This document shows positions 19,597 through 27,981 of a DNA stretch of 64,000 nucleotides, one piece after another. Origin of the DNA: an uncultured Lachnospiraceae bacterium (GTDB taxonomy: Bacteria; Bacillota; Clostridia; Lachnospirales; Lachnospiraceae); assembly GCA_945949085.1 (NCBI GenBank), contig CAMFDJ010000003.1:1-64000 (forward strand), written 5' to 3'. How positions within the stretch are numbered: position 1 is the stretch's first letter; each line of letters opens with the position of its first letter. A program made the position numbers and the translations under genes. The notes under the pieces are model-generated. The model was given only the letters and a program-made list of their open reading frames with translations. It was not told the origin of the DNA and made no database searches.

Positions 19597-20421
19597 ATGG
19601 TCAGGGAATATCGCTCACTTTATATCACGGACGAACTGCAAAAAGCATATGAGGCAAAGGCTGCGGGCAGATATGTGGTGCTTTCATTGCCACTTATGCC
19701 TTGCGCTGAGAAAATGCCTGCCGGGGGAAAGCACTCACAGACAACACCGGCACCGGAAGAGCCTCCGTATCAGATGGATGATTTTCCGTATGTGCTCGAG
19801 CATTTGGAGGAAATACCGGACGCGTATCTGGATAAGCTGATTCTGCGCTTTGAGGGAAAACCATGGCGTATTTTGGAAACGGAAAGGTGTTGTCTGCGCG
19901 AAATTACAGTGGAGGATGTGGATACACTTTACGAGATCTATGCGCATCCGTCGGTCACCGCGTATATGGAGAATCTGTATGAGGATCCGGATCAGGAGCG
20001 GGCATATACAAAAGATTACATTAAAAATCATTACGGATTCTATGAATTTGGGATGTGGATCATTGAGGAGAAGCATACAGGAAAGATCATAGGGCGTGCG
20101 GGCCTTGATATGATTGCAAAGAAGGAGAATCCGCAGCTGGGATTTGTGGTGCGCAGGGAATGTCAGCGAAAGGGATATGCATATGAGGTATGCCGCGCAA
20201 TCCTTTCGTATGCGCATGAAGAACTGGGATTTGACACAGTTGAGGCGACGTGCCATGCTTGCAACCTGGCATCTGTCAATCTTTTGTGCAAATTGGGTTT
20301 TTCCTGTGCAAATCAAACATTGAATACCGGCAATTTCAACAAAAAAAAGGACAAAATTTGTATGTTTAGGCATGAACAAAAACGTGCGCCCGGGACGGAC
20401 AAGTGTTATACTATTGTATAG
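19597..20421 (+). CDS. GNAT family N-acetyltransferase with N-terminal extension
   Basis: A 274-residue protein. Residues from about 95 form a GNAT domain of the RimJ/RimL type: the domain opens with RCCLREITVEDVD, and the acetyl-CoA region is QLGFVVRRECQRKGYAYEV. The first 90 residues are not a recognised domain and contain a Pro-rich linker. GNAT enzymes move acetyl from acetyl-CoA to an amine; the substrate is unknown. The ribosome binding site AAGGAAAG is moderate. The C-terminal 40 residues are basic and low-complexity. ppdK follows within about 55 bases. Confidence 0.85.
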   Translation: MVREYRSLYITDELQKAYEAKAAGRYVVLSLPLMPCAEKMPAGGKHSQTTPAPEEPPYQMDDFPYVLEHLEEIPDAYLDKLILRFEGKPWRILETERCCLREITVEDVDTLYEIYAHPSVTAYMENLYEDPDQERAYTKDYIKNHYGFYEFGMWIIEEKHTGKIIGRAGLDMIAKKENPQLGFVVRRECQRKGYAYEVCRAILSYAHEELGFDTVEATCHACNLASVNLLCKLGFSCANQTLNTGNFNKKKDKICMFRHEQKRAPGTDKCYTIV

Positions 20422-20474
20422 ATGTATGCGCAGGCATATGTAGCAAACTAAGCAAACGAAGGGGGACATTCAAT

Positions 20475-23099
20475 ATGTCAAAAATGGTCTATTTGTTTGA
20501 GGAAGGTAATGCGGATATGCGGAACCTTCTCGGCGGAAAAGGAGCAAACCTGGCAGAAATGACAAATCTGGGACTTCCGATTCCACAGGGTTTTACGGTC
20601 ACAACAGAGGCATGTACGGATTATTACAATAACGGCAGAGCAATCTCTGATGATATCAAAGATCAGATTTTTGCAGCGCTCGCTAAGCTGGAAGAAAAAC
20701 AGGGCAAGAAATTCGGTGATACAGAAAATCCATTACTTGTATCTGTTCGTTCCGGCGCACGTGCGTCCATGCCCGGTATGATGGATACCATCTTAAATCT
20801 GGGTCTGACAGACATTGCAGTGGAGGGATTTGCCGCAAAGACAGGCAATCCGAGATTTGCGTATGATTCTTACCGCAGATTTATCCAGATGTTTTCCGAT
20901 GTCGTTATGGAGGTTCCGAAGTCTCTGTTTGAAAGAGTACTTGATGAGATCAAGGAGGCGAAGGGCGTTCAGTATGATATGGAGCTGACTGCAGATGACT
21001 TAAAGGAGGTCATTGCCAGATTCAAAGCAATTTACAAGGACAAAATGGGAGAGGATTTCCCACAGGATCCGAAGGTACAGCTGATGGAAGCTGTGAAAGC
21101 GGTTTTCCGCTCCTGGGATAATGAGAGAGCAATTGTTTACAGAAGAATGAATGATATTCCGGGTGACTGGGGTACTGCGGTCAATGTACAGGCGATGGTA
21201 TTCGGTAACATGGGAGAGACATCCGGTACCGGTGTGGCATTTACCCGTAATCCATCGACCGGTGAGAAGGGCATTTACGGTGAGTATCTGATCAATGCAC
21301 AGGGTGAAGATGTGGTTGCAGGTATCCGTACACCGCAGCCTATTACCAAGCTGCAGGAGGATCTGCCGGAGTGCTACAAGCAGTTCATGGAAATCGCCAT
21401 GAAGCTGGAAGCACATTACAGAGATATGCAGGATATGGAATTTACCATTGAGGACGGCAAGCTGTTCTTCCTGCAGACCAGAAACGGTAAGAGAACCGCT
21501 CAGGCTGCATTGCAGATTGCCTGCGATCTGGTAGATGAGGGCATGATCACAGAGAAGGAAGCTGTGACACGTATCGAGGCAAAATCGCTTGACCAGCTTC
21601 TGCATCCGACATTCGATCCGGAGGCTCTCAAGGCAGGTGAAGTGATCGGTCAGGCACTTCCGGCATCTCCGGGAGCTGCGGCAGGTAAGGTATATTTCAC
21701 GGCAGAGGAAGCAAAAGCCGCACATGAGGAGAAGGGCGAGAGAGTCATTCTGGTTCGTCTCGAGACATCTCCGGAGGATATCGAGGGTATGCATGCGGCA
21801 GAAGGTATTCTGACAGTGCGCGGCGGTATGACAAGCCATGCAGCCGTTGTAGCACGTGGTATGGGAACCTGCTGTGTATCCGGCTGTGGTGACATTGCAA
21901 TCAATGAAGCAGAAAAGGTATTTGAACTCGGCGGCCATGTGCTGCATGAGGGTGATTATATTTCACTGGACGGCTCCACAGGTAAGATTTATCTGGGAGA
22001 TATCAAAACAGTAGAGGCTGCTGTGACAGGCAACTTCGGACGTATCATGGAGTGGGCTGACCGCTATCGGAAGCTGCAGGTACGCACCAATGCGGATACA
22101 CCGGCAGATGCGGCAAATGCAGTGAAGTTTGGCGCAGAAGGCATCGGACTTTGCCGTACAGAGCACATGTTCTTTGACCCTGAGCGTATTCCGAAGATCC
22201 GTCAGATGATCCTGTCCCGTACGGTAGAGCAGAGAGAAAAGGCATTAAATGCGCTGATTCCGTTCCAGAAGAGCGATTTCAAAGCATTGTATGAGGTAAT
22301 GGAAGGCAAGCCGGTCACAATCCGTTTCTTAGATCCGCCGCTTCATGAGTTTGTACCGACCGATCCGGGAGACATTGATGATCTGGCAGTAGAGATGATG
22401 ATGACATCAGAGGAAGTACAGGAGATCTGTGATTCCCTGCATGAATTCAACCCGATGATGGGACACAGAGGATGCCGACTTGCGGTTACATATCCTGAGA
22501 TTGCCAAGATGCAGACAAGAGCCGTTATGGAAGCTGCAATCGAGGTAAAGAATGAGAAGGGCTATGATATCGTGCCTGAGATCATGATCCCACTCGTTGG
22601 AGAGAAGAAAGAGCTGAAGTTTGTTAAGGATGTAGTCGTTGAGACAGCAGAGGCAGTCAAGAAGGAGAAAGGCTCCGATATCGAGTACCACATCGGTACG
22701 ATGATTGAGATTCCGAGAGCTGCCCTTACCGCAGATGCAATCGCAGAGGAAGCTGAATTCTTCTCCTTCGGTACAAACGACCTGACCCAGATGACCTTCG
22801 GATTCTCCCGTGATGATGCAGGAAAATTCTTGGGCGATTATTACAAGAATAAGATCTACGAATCCGATCCATTCGCACGTCTCGATCAGACCGGTGTTGG
22901 ACAGCTTGTTCAGATGGCAGCAGAGAAAGGTCGCAAGACGCGTCCAAACATCAAGCTTGGTATCTGCGGCGAGCACGGCGGAGATCCTTCTTCCGTTGAG
23001 TTCTGCCACAAGGTTGGACTGACCTATGTGTCATGTTCTCCTTACCGCGTACCGATCGCAAGACTTGCAGCCGCACAGGCAGCGATCAACAATGAGTAG
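20475..23099 (+). CDS. ppdK: Pyruvate, phosphate dikinase
   Basis: An 874-residue enzyme that interconverts PEP, AMP and pyrophosphate with pyruvate, ATP and phosphate; in Clostridia it serves as a glycolytic or gluconeogenic step. Order: ATP-grasp nucleotide domain, swivelling phosphohistidine domain with GGMTSHAAVVARGMG (catalytic His at residue 455, the same number as in the classic Clostridium enzyme), then the TIM-barrel PEP/pyruvate domain with GICGEHGGDP. ATG 20475 is chosen because GGGGG is 9 bases upstream and MSKMVYLFEEGN is the family start; an upstream in-frame start would add 24 unrelated residues overlapping the acetyltransferase gene. Confidence 0.97.
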   Translation: MSKMVYLFEEGNADMRNLLGGKGANLAEMTNLGLPIPQGFTVTTEACTDYYNNGRAISDDIKDQIFAALAKLEEKQGKKFGDTENPLLVSVRSGARASMPGMMDTILNLGLTDIAVEGFAAKTGNPRFAYDSYRRFIQMFSDVVMEVPKSLFERVLDEIKEAKGVQYDMELTADDLKEVIARFKAIYKDKMGEDFPQDPKVQLMEAVKAVFRSWDNERAIVYRRMNDIPGDWGTAVNVQAMVFGNMGETSGTGVAFTRNPSTGEKGIYGEYLINAQGEDVVAGIRTPQPITKLQEDLPECYKQFMEIAMKLEAHYRDMQDMEFTIEDGKLFFLQTRNGKRTAQAALQIACDLVDEGMITEKEAVTRIEAKSLDQLLHPTFDPEALKAGEVIGQALPASPGAAAGKVYFTAEEAKAAHEEKGERVILVRLETSPEDIEGMHAAEGILTVRGGMTSHAAVVARGMGTCCVSGCGDIAINEAEKVFELGGHVLHEGDYISLDGSTGKIYLGDIKTVEAAVTGNFGRIMEWADRYRKLQVRTNADTPADAANAVKFGAEGIGLCRTEHMFFDPERIPKIRQMILSRTVEQREKALNALIPFQKSDFKALYEVMEGKPVTIRFLDPPLHEFVPTDPGDIDDLAVEMMMTSEEVQEICDSLHEFNPMMGHRGCRLAVTYPEIAKMQTRAVMEAAIEVKNEKGYDIVPEIMIPLVGEKKELKFVKDVVVETAEAVKKEKGSDIEYHIGTMIEIPRAALTADAIAEEAEFFSFGTNDLTQMTFGFSRDDAGKFLGDYYKNKIYESDPFARLDQTGVGQLVQMAAEKGRKTRPNIKLGICGEHGGDPSSVEFCHKVGLTYVSCSPYRVPIARLAAAQAAINNE

Positions 23100-23155
23100 G
23101 ATGTGAGTGATAATATTATTATCAATAGCATCACAATCAATAGTGCCAAATGAAG

Positions 23156-23188
23156 CATTTCCCCGCGCCGTAAATAGCGCGGGGAATG
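23156..23188 (+). terminator. GC-rich hairpin after ppdK
   Basis: TTCCCCGCGC pairs with GCGCGGGGAA around an 8-base loop, 57 bases after ppdK. The stem is strong but no T-run follows, so it may stabilise the mRNA end instead of terminating. Confidence 0.65.
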
Positions 23189-23462
23189 TCTATCTCAATT
23201 CAAAGTATTTCAAAGTAATTCATATTATTCATAAATTGATTCCTCATAATATACGCCTAAATCTTTTAAATTCGAAGCGCATGATTCATTTTTGAGCATT
23301 TGCAGCTTATCAAAATGACCTTTGTATTTTGCATGTGTTGTCGCTTCGTGGGATACAATAGCCATATTGTTTGTTTAAAATCGGATTTGTATGAAAAATT
23401 TTTTGTGACAAAACAGAAGACGATACAAAGACGATACAGAAGACAGCATTTATTTGATTTGA

Positions 23463-23805
23463 TACCTATAAACATGACTAGATAGGGAATTATATAGGTA
23501 TTTTCATAATGAATTATAAGATAAAGTAATAGGAATAACCTATAAAACAAAGGATTTAGTCTGATTTATAGGTAAAATAGGCCGAAAGTTGCTTGAATTA
23601 TATGAAACAAGAGATAAAAATACCTATAAAGATAGCATAACGATATAATCTATAGGTAAAGAAAAGAGGAATGAGACAAAATAAGAGCGGAAAGTACCTA
23701 TAAGGAGAGAATAACGGTATTATTTATGGGTAAAATCGGGATGGATGTCACAAAATAGGAGTTAAAGTACCTATAAAACTGACAAATAGAGAAAGTATAT
23801 AGGTA
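23463..23805. repeat. Array of five phased 38-nt inverted-repeat units
   Basis: Five units at 23463-23500, 23537-23574, 23621-23658, 23695-23732 and 23768-23805. Each is exactly 38 nt: an 8-nt arm TACCTATA (AACCTATA in unit 2), 22 variable bases, and TATAGGTA (TATGGGTA in unit 4). Starts are 74, 84, 74 and 73 bases apart, close to 7 or 8 turns of DNA, so all units face the same side of the helix. The 35-46-nt spacers also share weak similarity, so the array looks like a degenerate tandem repeat of about 74 bp. It stands in an AT-rich stretch directly before a leader ORF and a nuclease-like gene. Operator, iteron or mobile-element end are all possible. Confidence 0.85.
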
Positions 23806-23818
23806 AATAAGGAGGGAT

Positions 23819-23890
23819 ATGAAACAGGGGATTTCGGTTATCTATAGAAAGAACAAGAACAACTACAAATACAACTACATACGGAGGTAA
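23819..23890 (+). CDS. Putative 23-residue leader peptide
   Basis: A short ORF with AAGGAGGG just before its ATG (spacing only 4, a little short). It encodes 23 residues rich in Lys, Asn and Tyr (core NKNNYKYNYIRR). Its last codons CGG AGG TAA contain the GGAGG ribosome binding site of the nuclease gene that starts 6 bases later, so translation of the two would be coupled. It could be a real leader peptide or a chance frame; its start lies in a degenerate continuation of the repeat array. Confidence 0.4.
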   Translation: MKQGISVIYRKNKNNYKYNYIRR

Positions 23891-23896
23891 CATAAA

Positions 23897-24709
23897 ATGA
23901 AGAAGTACATAGAGCTATTGCAAATAGAACGAGAGCAATTGGAAAACAGAATACGGATTTTAGAAAAACGAATTAGTCATGCACCGGAAGGAATGCTTCG
24001 GATTGCACATAACAAAGGGGTACCGCAGTTTTATAAAAGATTCGTTTCTGATGACACAATCGGGGAGTATATTTCGAAGAAAAAGATGGATGAGATAAAG
24101 GCGCTTGCACAAAGGGATTATGATCAGAAGCTATTATCCTTGTATTTGAACAAAAAAACAGAGATTGACCGTTTTCTAAAAGGACAACTGGACGCGGCAG
24201 GAGAAGAAAGATTAGATGACAGGAAAATTTACAGTTCTTTGTCAAGGGATAGAAAAACTTTAATTCAACCTCTTGAAGTAGATGATGAAACGTATGTAAG
24301 ATTGTGGGAAAGCGTTACATATCAAGGAAAAGACTTTGGGGCAGATATGCCGGAACTTTTTTCAGAAAAAGGAGAGCGAGTACGCTCTAAATCTGAAAAG
24401 CTGATTGCAGATAAGTTATATATGATGGGAGTCCCATACCGATATGAATATCCACTACAATCGGAGACAGGGAGAAGTATTTATCCGGATTTTACACTTT
24501 TAAATGTTTCAAACAGAAAGGAATACATCTGGGAGCATTTTGGAATGATGGACAACGCAGAGTATTGTCAAAAAGCAATTAAAAAGCTGAATCATTATAT
24601 TAGAATGGGAATCTATCCGGGAGAAAGACTGCTTGTCACATATGAAACGAGCCAAGTGCCGATTGATATGCTGGTGGTGAAGACAATGGTTGAAAAATAT
24701 TTCTTGTGA
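23897..24709 (+). CDS. PD-(D/E)XK nuclease-like protein
   Basis: 270 residues. Residues 1-30 form a coiled coil (heptad pattern around QIEREQLENRIRILEKRI). The C-terminal part resembles a PD-(D/E)XK nuclease: SEKLIADKL with E167, YRYEYPL, IYPDF with D198 and YIWEHFGMMD with E213. The usual motif lysine is not at the canonical place after E213, so activity is not assured. The middle is unrecognised. The gene is much richer in A and T than its neighbours and lies behind an inverted-repeat array, which points to transfer. GGAGG is 9 bases before the ATG. It may cut DNA in defence or mobility, but this is inference. Confidence 0.7.
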   Translation: MKKYIELLQIEREQLENRIRILEKRISHAPEGMLRIAHNKGVPQFYKRFVSDDTIGEYISKKKMDEIKALAQRDYDQKLLSLYLNKKTEIDRFLKGQLDAAGEERLDDRKIYSSLSRDRKTLIQPLEVDDETYVRLWESVTYQGKDFGADMPELFSEKGERVRSKSEKLIADKLYMMGVPYRYEYPLQSETGRSIYPDFTLLNVSNRKEYIWEHFGMMDNAEYCQKAIKKLNHYIRMGIYPGERLLVTYETSQVPIDMLVVKTMVEKYFL

Positions 24710-24792
24710 GGATGGCAGAAATACATCTGTGACCGCTCAACATAGTAGAAAACATTGCTGCCGCAAGTGTGAAGTGGAATATTTTGTTTGAA

Positions 24793-24820
24793 TTGCAATT
24801 CTCTCAAATGAGAATATAAT
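24793..24820 (+). promoter_or_regulatory. Promoter with inverted repeat in the spacer
   Basis: TTGCAA (24793-24798) and TATAAT (24815-24820) are 16 bases apart. The spacer is the inverted repeat TTCTC-TCAAAT-GAGAA, a likely operator. It drives the acetyltransferase gene starting at 24857. Confidence 0.7.
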
Positions 24821-24856
24821 AAAAAATACCAAGATTCAAATGTGAGGTGACCAACA

Positions 24857-25414
24857 GTGAAAATTGAACGGGTAACGCTGGAGGATGCGAAGGAACTTCT
24901 TGCAATCTATGCACCGTATGTTCGCGATACGGCGGTTTCATTTGAATACGAAGTGCCTTCCCTGCAAGAATTCAAGGGCAGAATACAGGACATTTCAAAG
25001 ATGCTGCCGTACATAAAAGCGGTTGAGGCAGGGGAGATTCTCGGATATGCCTACGCCAGTAAATTCAAGAACAGGAAGGCATATGACTGGTCTGTAGAAG
25101 TGACCGTTTATGTCAGAGAAGATGCAAGAAGAAGAGGCGTCGGGAAAATTCTCTATCAGGCGCTGGAAAATTCTCTGCAGCGCATCGGGGTATTGAATAT
25201 GAACGCCTGCATAGCGGTGCCCAAAGGAGAAGATGTTCATCTTAGCAACGACAGCTATCATTTTCATGAAAAAATGGGTTTTCGTCTTGTGGGAACATTT
25301 CACGACAGCGGATACAAGTTTCACACGTGGTATGATATGATATGGATGGAAAAGATGATCGGGAAACACGGAGAAAAGCAGGAAAATGTGAGATTTGGAG
25401 AATGGACAGTTTAG
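24857..25414 (+). CDS. Phosphinothricin-type GNAT acetyltransferase
   Basis: A 185-residue GNAT protein of the PAT/Bar-like group: start KIERVTLEDAKELLAIYAPYV, the acetyl-CoA loop VYVREDARRRGVGKILYQ and the C-terminal HEKMGFRLVGTFHDSGYK, all typical of this group. Members acetylate phosphinothricin, methionine sulfoximine or other small amines, protecting glutamine synthetase from inhibitors. The physiological substrate here is unknown. The start codon is GTG at 24857 with GAGGTG 8 bases upstream. A MATE efflux gene follows after 32 bases, so both may form a small detoxification operon (inference). Confidence 0.88.
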   Translation: MKIERVTLEDAKELLAIYAPYVRDTAVSFEYEVPSLQEFKGRIQDISKMLPYIKAVEAGEILGYAYASKFKNRKAYDWSVEVTVYVREDARRRGVGKILYQALENSLQRIGVLNMNACIAVPKGEDVHLSNDSYHFHEKMGFRLVGTFHDSGYKFHTWYDMIWMEKMIGKHGEKQENVRFGEWTV

Positions 25415-25446
25415 AAGATACAGGAAACATCGGTGGAGAGAAACAG

Positions 25447-26817
25447 ATGAAAGACATAAATTTAACGGAAGGTCCCATCTTTAAGAAGCTTATTTTCTTT
25501 TCTCTGCCTATGATTGCAGGAAATCTGCTGCAACAGATTTATAACCTGATAGATACGCTGATCGTCGGTAAATGCATCGGATTCGGGGCACTGGCATCTG
25601 TCGGATCAGCATACACGCTGATGATTTTCATCACTTCGATCATCATCGGGCTTTGTATGGGAAGCGGAGCGTTTTTTGCAGCCGACTATGGTGTCGCCGA
25701 TGAAGGAAGGCTGCGGGAAGATATCCGGCTTTCCTTCTGGTTTATTCTGTCAGTATCGGCGGCCATCTATCTGGTGATTTATCCGGGTATGCAGTTTATA
25801 CTGAATATTTTGCAGACGCCGTATGAACTGATGGAAATGACACGTGAATATGTGGCAGTCGTGTTTATCGGAATCATCTTTTTGTTTCTCTACAACTTCT
25901 TTTCCTATCTGCTCCGGGCGATGGGGAATTCTGTTGTGCCGCTTATCTTTCTGGCTGTTTCCTCTGTCATGAACATCGTACTGGATCTTGTGTTTGTCAT
26001 GGGAGTTGGAATGGGAGTTGGCGGCGCTGCGTGGGCAACCGTCATTGCACAGGCGGTTGCGGGGATCGGAATAACAGTCTACTCTTGGGGGAAGCTCCCG
26101 TTGCTTGGGTCTCATAGGAAGGGAGCAGGATGGAATCCGCAGAGACTGAAAGAGATTATTTTGAATGATCTTGCAACCGGAATCCAGCAATCTGTCATGA
26201 ATTTTGGCATTCTCATGATACAGGGGCTGGTGAACAGTTTTGGCGTGGTGATCATGGCAGCATTTGCCGCGGCTGTGAAGATTGACACGATCGCCTATAT
26301 GCCGGCGCAGGAGTTTGGAAATGCATATTCCCTGTTCGTTTCGCAGAACCATGGCGCGCAGAAAACGGAGCGCATTCGCAGAGGGACACGCATATCCATT
26401 GTGACATCAGCTGTTTTCTGCGTGATCATTTCCTGCCTGATTTTTCTTTCTGCTGGGAATTTGATGCAGCTTTTTGTGGATGCCCGTGAGACCGGGATTT
26501 TGGCTGAGGGAGTACGCTATCTGAGGATTGAGGGTGCCATGTATGTGGGGATCGGTATGTTGTTCCTCTGGTACGGGTATTTCAGGGGAATCAGCAAACC
26601 GCATATTTCGCTGCTTCTTACAATCATCTCCCTCGGGACGCGGGTGCTGCTGTCCTATACGCTGGCGCCGCATACATCGCTGGGCGTAGTCGCAATCTGG
26701 TGCTCCATACCGATCGGCTGGTTTCTGGCTGATGTCGTGGGCGTGCTGCTTTATCGGAAAATGCTGCAAATGAACTTCCGTTGTGTCCGCAACGATGAAA
26801 AAAGAAATCCGCCATAG
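25447..26817 (+). CDS. MATE family efflux transporter
   Basis: A 456-residue membrane protein with about twelve hydrophobic helices and the MATE family start LTEGPIFKKLIFFSLPMIAG. It is a cation-coupled exporter of drugs or metabolites. ATG 25447 is chosen: GGTGGAG is just upstream and the product then starts at the usual place, while an upstream in-frame ATG lies inside the preceding gene. It is probably co-transcribed with the acetyltransferase and ends in a shared bidirectional terminator. Confidence 0.92.
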   Translation: MKDINLTEGPIFKKLIFFSLPMIAGNLLQQIYNLIDTLIVGKCIGFGALASVGSAYTLMIFITSIIIGLCMGSGAFFAADYGVADEGRLREDIRLSFWFILSVSAAIYLVIYPGMQFILNILQTPYELMEMTREYVAVVFIGIIFLFLYNFFSYLLRAMGNSVVPLIFLAVSSVMNIVLDLVFVMGVGMGVGGAAWATVIAQAVAGIGITVYSWGKLPLLGSHRKGAGWNPQRLKEIILNDLATGIQQSVMNFGILMIQGLVNSFGVVIMAAFAAAVKIDTIAYMPAQEFGNAYSLFVSQNHGAQKTERIRRGTRISIVTSAVFCVIISCLIFLSAGNLMQLFVDARETGILAEGVRYLRIEGAMYVGIGMLFLWYGYFRGISKPHISLLLTIISLGTRVLLSYTLAPHTSLGVVAIWCSIPIGWFLADVVGVLLYRKMLQMNFRCVRNDEKRNPP

Positions 26818-26849
26818 CAACAGTGTTGGTATGACGGATTTCTTTTTTT
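26801..26849. terminator. Bidirectional terminator between MATE and GH26 genes
   Basis: AAAGAAATCCG (26801-26811) pairs with CGGATTTCTTT (26835-26845), with a T-run to the right and an A-run to the left. The stem overlaps the MATE stop codon. Confidence 0.85.
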
Positions 26850-26855
26850 ACGGGA

Positions 26856-27803
26856 TTATCTTTCTCCCTCTTTGACGGAATACTCACTTTGATACATCTC
26901 TTGGAGCTTTACTGTGGAATTATACTGTTCGCCTATGCAGAATTCCTTTGACCATGTCATATAATAGGCCCATGGTGTATGTGATTGCTCCAGTATGTGG
27001 ATGTCGGGAATATAGCTGACCTCCGCAATCGCAGCAACTTTATTCTTTGAGGTGGCAGCAGTCAGTTCAAGGTACTCCTTTTGATAATCGGTAGCGGCAT
27101 ACTCCGTAGGATAAATATCTGTGGAGATCACGTCCACATAGGCATCCCCCGGATACCCCTCCGGGAGATGACAATTCCATACCCACAGCAGATGATCGAG
27201 ATGATGCACATCCACATAGTAATGGTACATCAGCTTATACAACTCGCCTGCAACCGCCGGTCCCTTTGCGCCCCACCAGAACCAGGTGCCGTATGATTCG
27301 TGAAACGGTCTCCACAGAATGGGAATGTTTGCATCGCGGAACGTGGCGAGGTACCCGGCAATGACATCCATGTCATGGAAGAATGCCTCCCGCTCTTTTG
27401 TACCCTCTACCAAAACTTTCGTTGCATCAAAATCTGTATTTTCGGCATAAAAGCTTTTATCATGACCTCCTATCGGGGAAAACCAGTGAAAAGTGAAGGT
27501 CACAATGCCATCTGATTCTTTTGCCCATTTCATGGCTGTCTGCAATGTATCGCGATTTTCATATACCTCTGTCAGACAAGCCTCGTCAGCATTTTCATAA
27601 TTGATATTGGGTGAGTAGGCAAGCAGTTCAAATCCTCTCAGCTTCGGCTCTCTGCCGGTCACTTCTTTGATATAGGAAATTTCTTCCATGGGATTTGTCT
27701 GCGTATGCTGCCCTGTAATAATTGCTTTTCCTGCTATATCGGACAGATAATTTAAAAGTTCTCGTGCCTTAGGTGTTGCATTTGCATTTACCGGATTTTG
27801 CAT
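26856..27803 (-). CDS. Glycoside hydrolase family 26, probable beta-mannanase
   Basis: A 315-residue GH26-like protein. GH26 enzymes cleave beta-1,4-mannan with two glutamates. The acid/base lies in WRPFHES and the nucleophile in IAEVS; substrate residues ITGQHTQTN near the start and FTFHWFSP are also typical. There is no signal peptide and no carbohydrate-binding module, so the enzyme is probably cytoplasmic and acts on imported manno-oligosaccharides. AAGGAG lies 8 bases before the ATG. It follows the 2-epimerase gene in the same direction, which fits a beta-mannan pathway. Confidence 0.87.
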   Translation of the reverse strand: MQNPVNANATPKARELLNYLSDIAGKAIITGQHTQTNPMEEISYIKEVTGREPKLRGFELLAYSPNINYENADEACLTEVYENRDTLQTAMKWAKESDGIVTFTFHWFSPIGGHDKSFYAENTDFDATKVLVEGTKEREAFFHDMDVIAGYLATFRDANIPILWRPFHESYGTWFWWGAKGPAVAGELYKLMYHYYVDVHHLDHLLWVWNCHLPEGYPGDAYVDVISTDIYPTEYAATDYQKEYLELTAATSKNKVAAIAEVSYIPDIHILEQSHTPWAYYMTWSKEFCIGEQYNSTVKLQEMYQSEYSVKEGER

Positions 27804-27904
27804 CGTATTCGCTCCTTCGCTCCTTTTGAAATACAGTTCATTTCAGATCGTTGTTGTTTGCTGCTGTTGATTGTGCTGATTCCTGTGTTTGCCATTTTGA
27901 CAGA

Positions 27905-27981
27905 CACTGTAACATTTCTATGGACATTCTGCCGTTATGACAGGCGCTGTATCATTTCTATGCACATTCTGCCATTATGAT
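27905..27981. repeat. Imperfect 40-bp tandem duplication of the epimerase gene end
   Basis: The segment 27945-27981, which encodes the C-terminal HNGRMCIEMIQ of the epimerase on the minus strand, is repeated imperfectly at 27905-27941, partly beyond the stop codon. The period is 40 bases with a few substitutions. The outer copy is not in frame and looks like a slippage remnant. Confidence 0.75.

Noticed and set aside
21000..21947. A 315-codon open frame opposite ppdK
   Set aside because: It lies wholly inside ppdK on the other strand and is Cys/His/Leu-rich, as shadows of biased genes are.
23463..23805. CRISPR array
   Set aside because: Only 8-nt inverted arms are conserved; there is no direct repeat of 23 nt or more, the spacing varies, and no cas gene is near.
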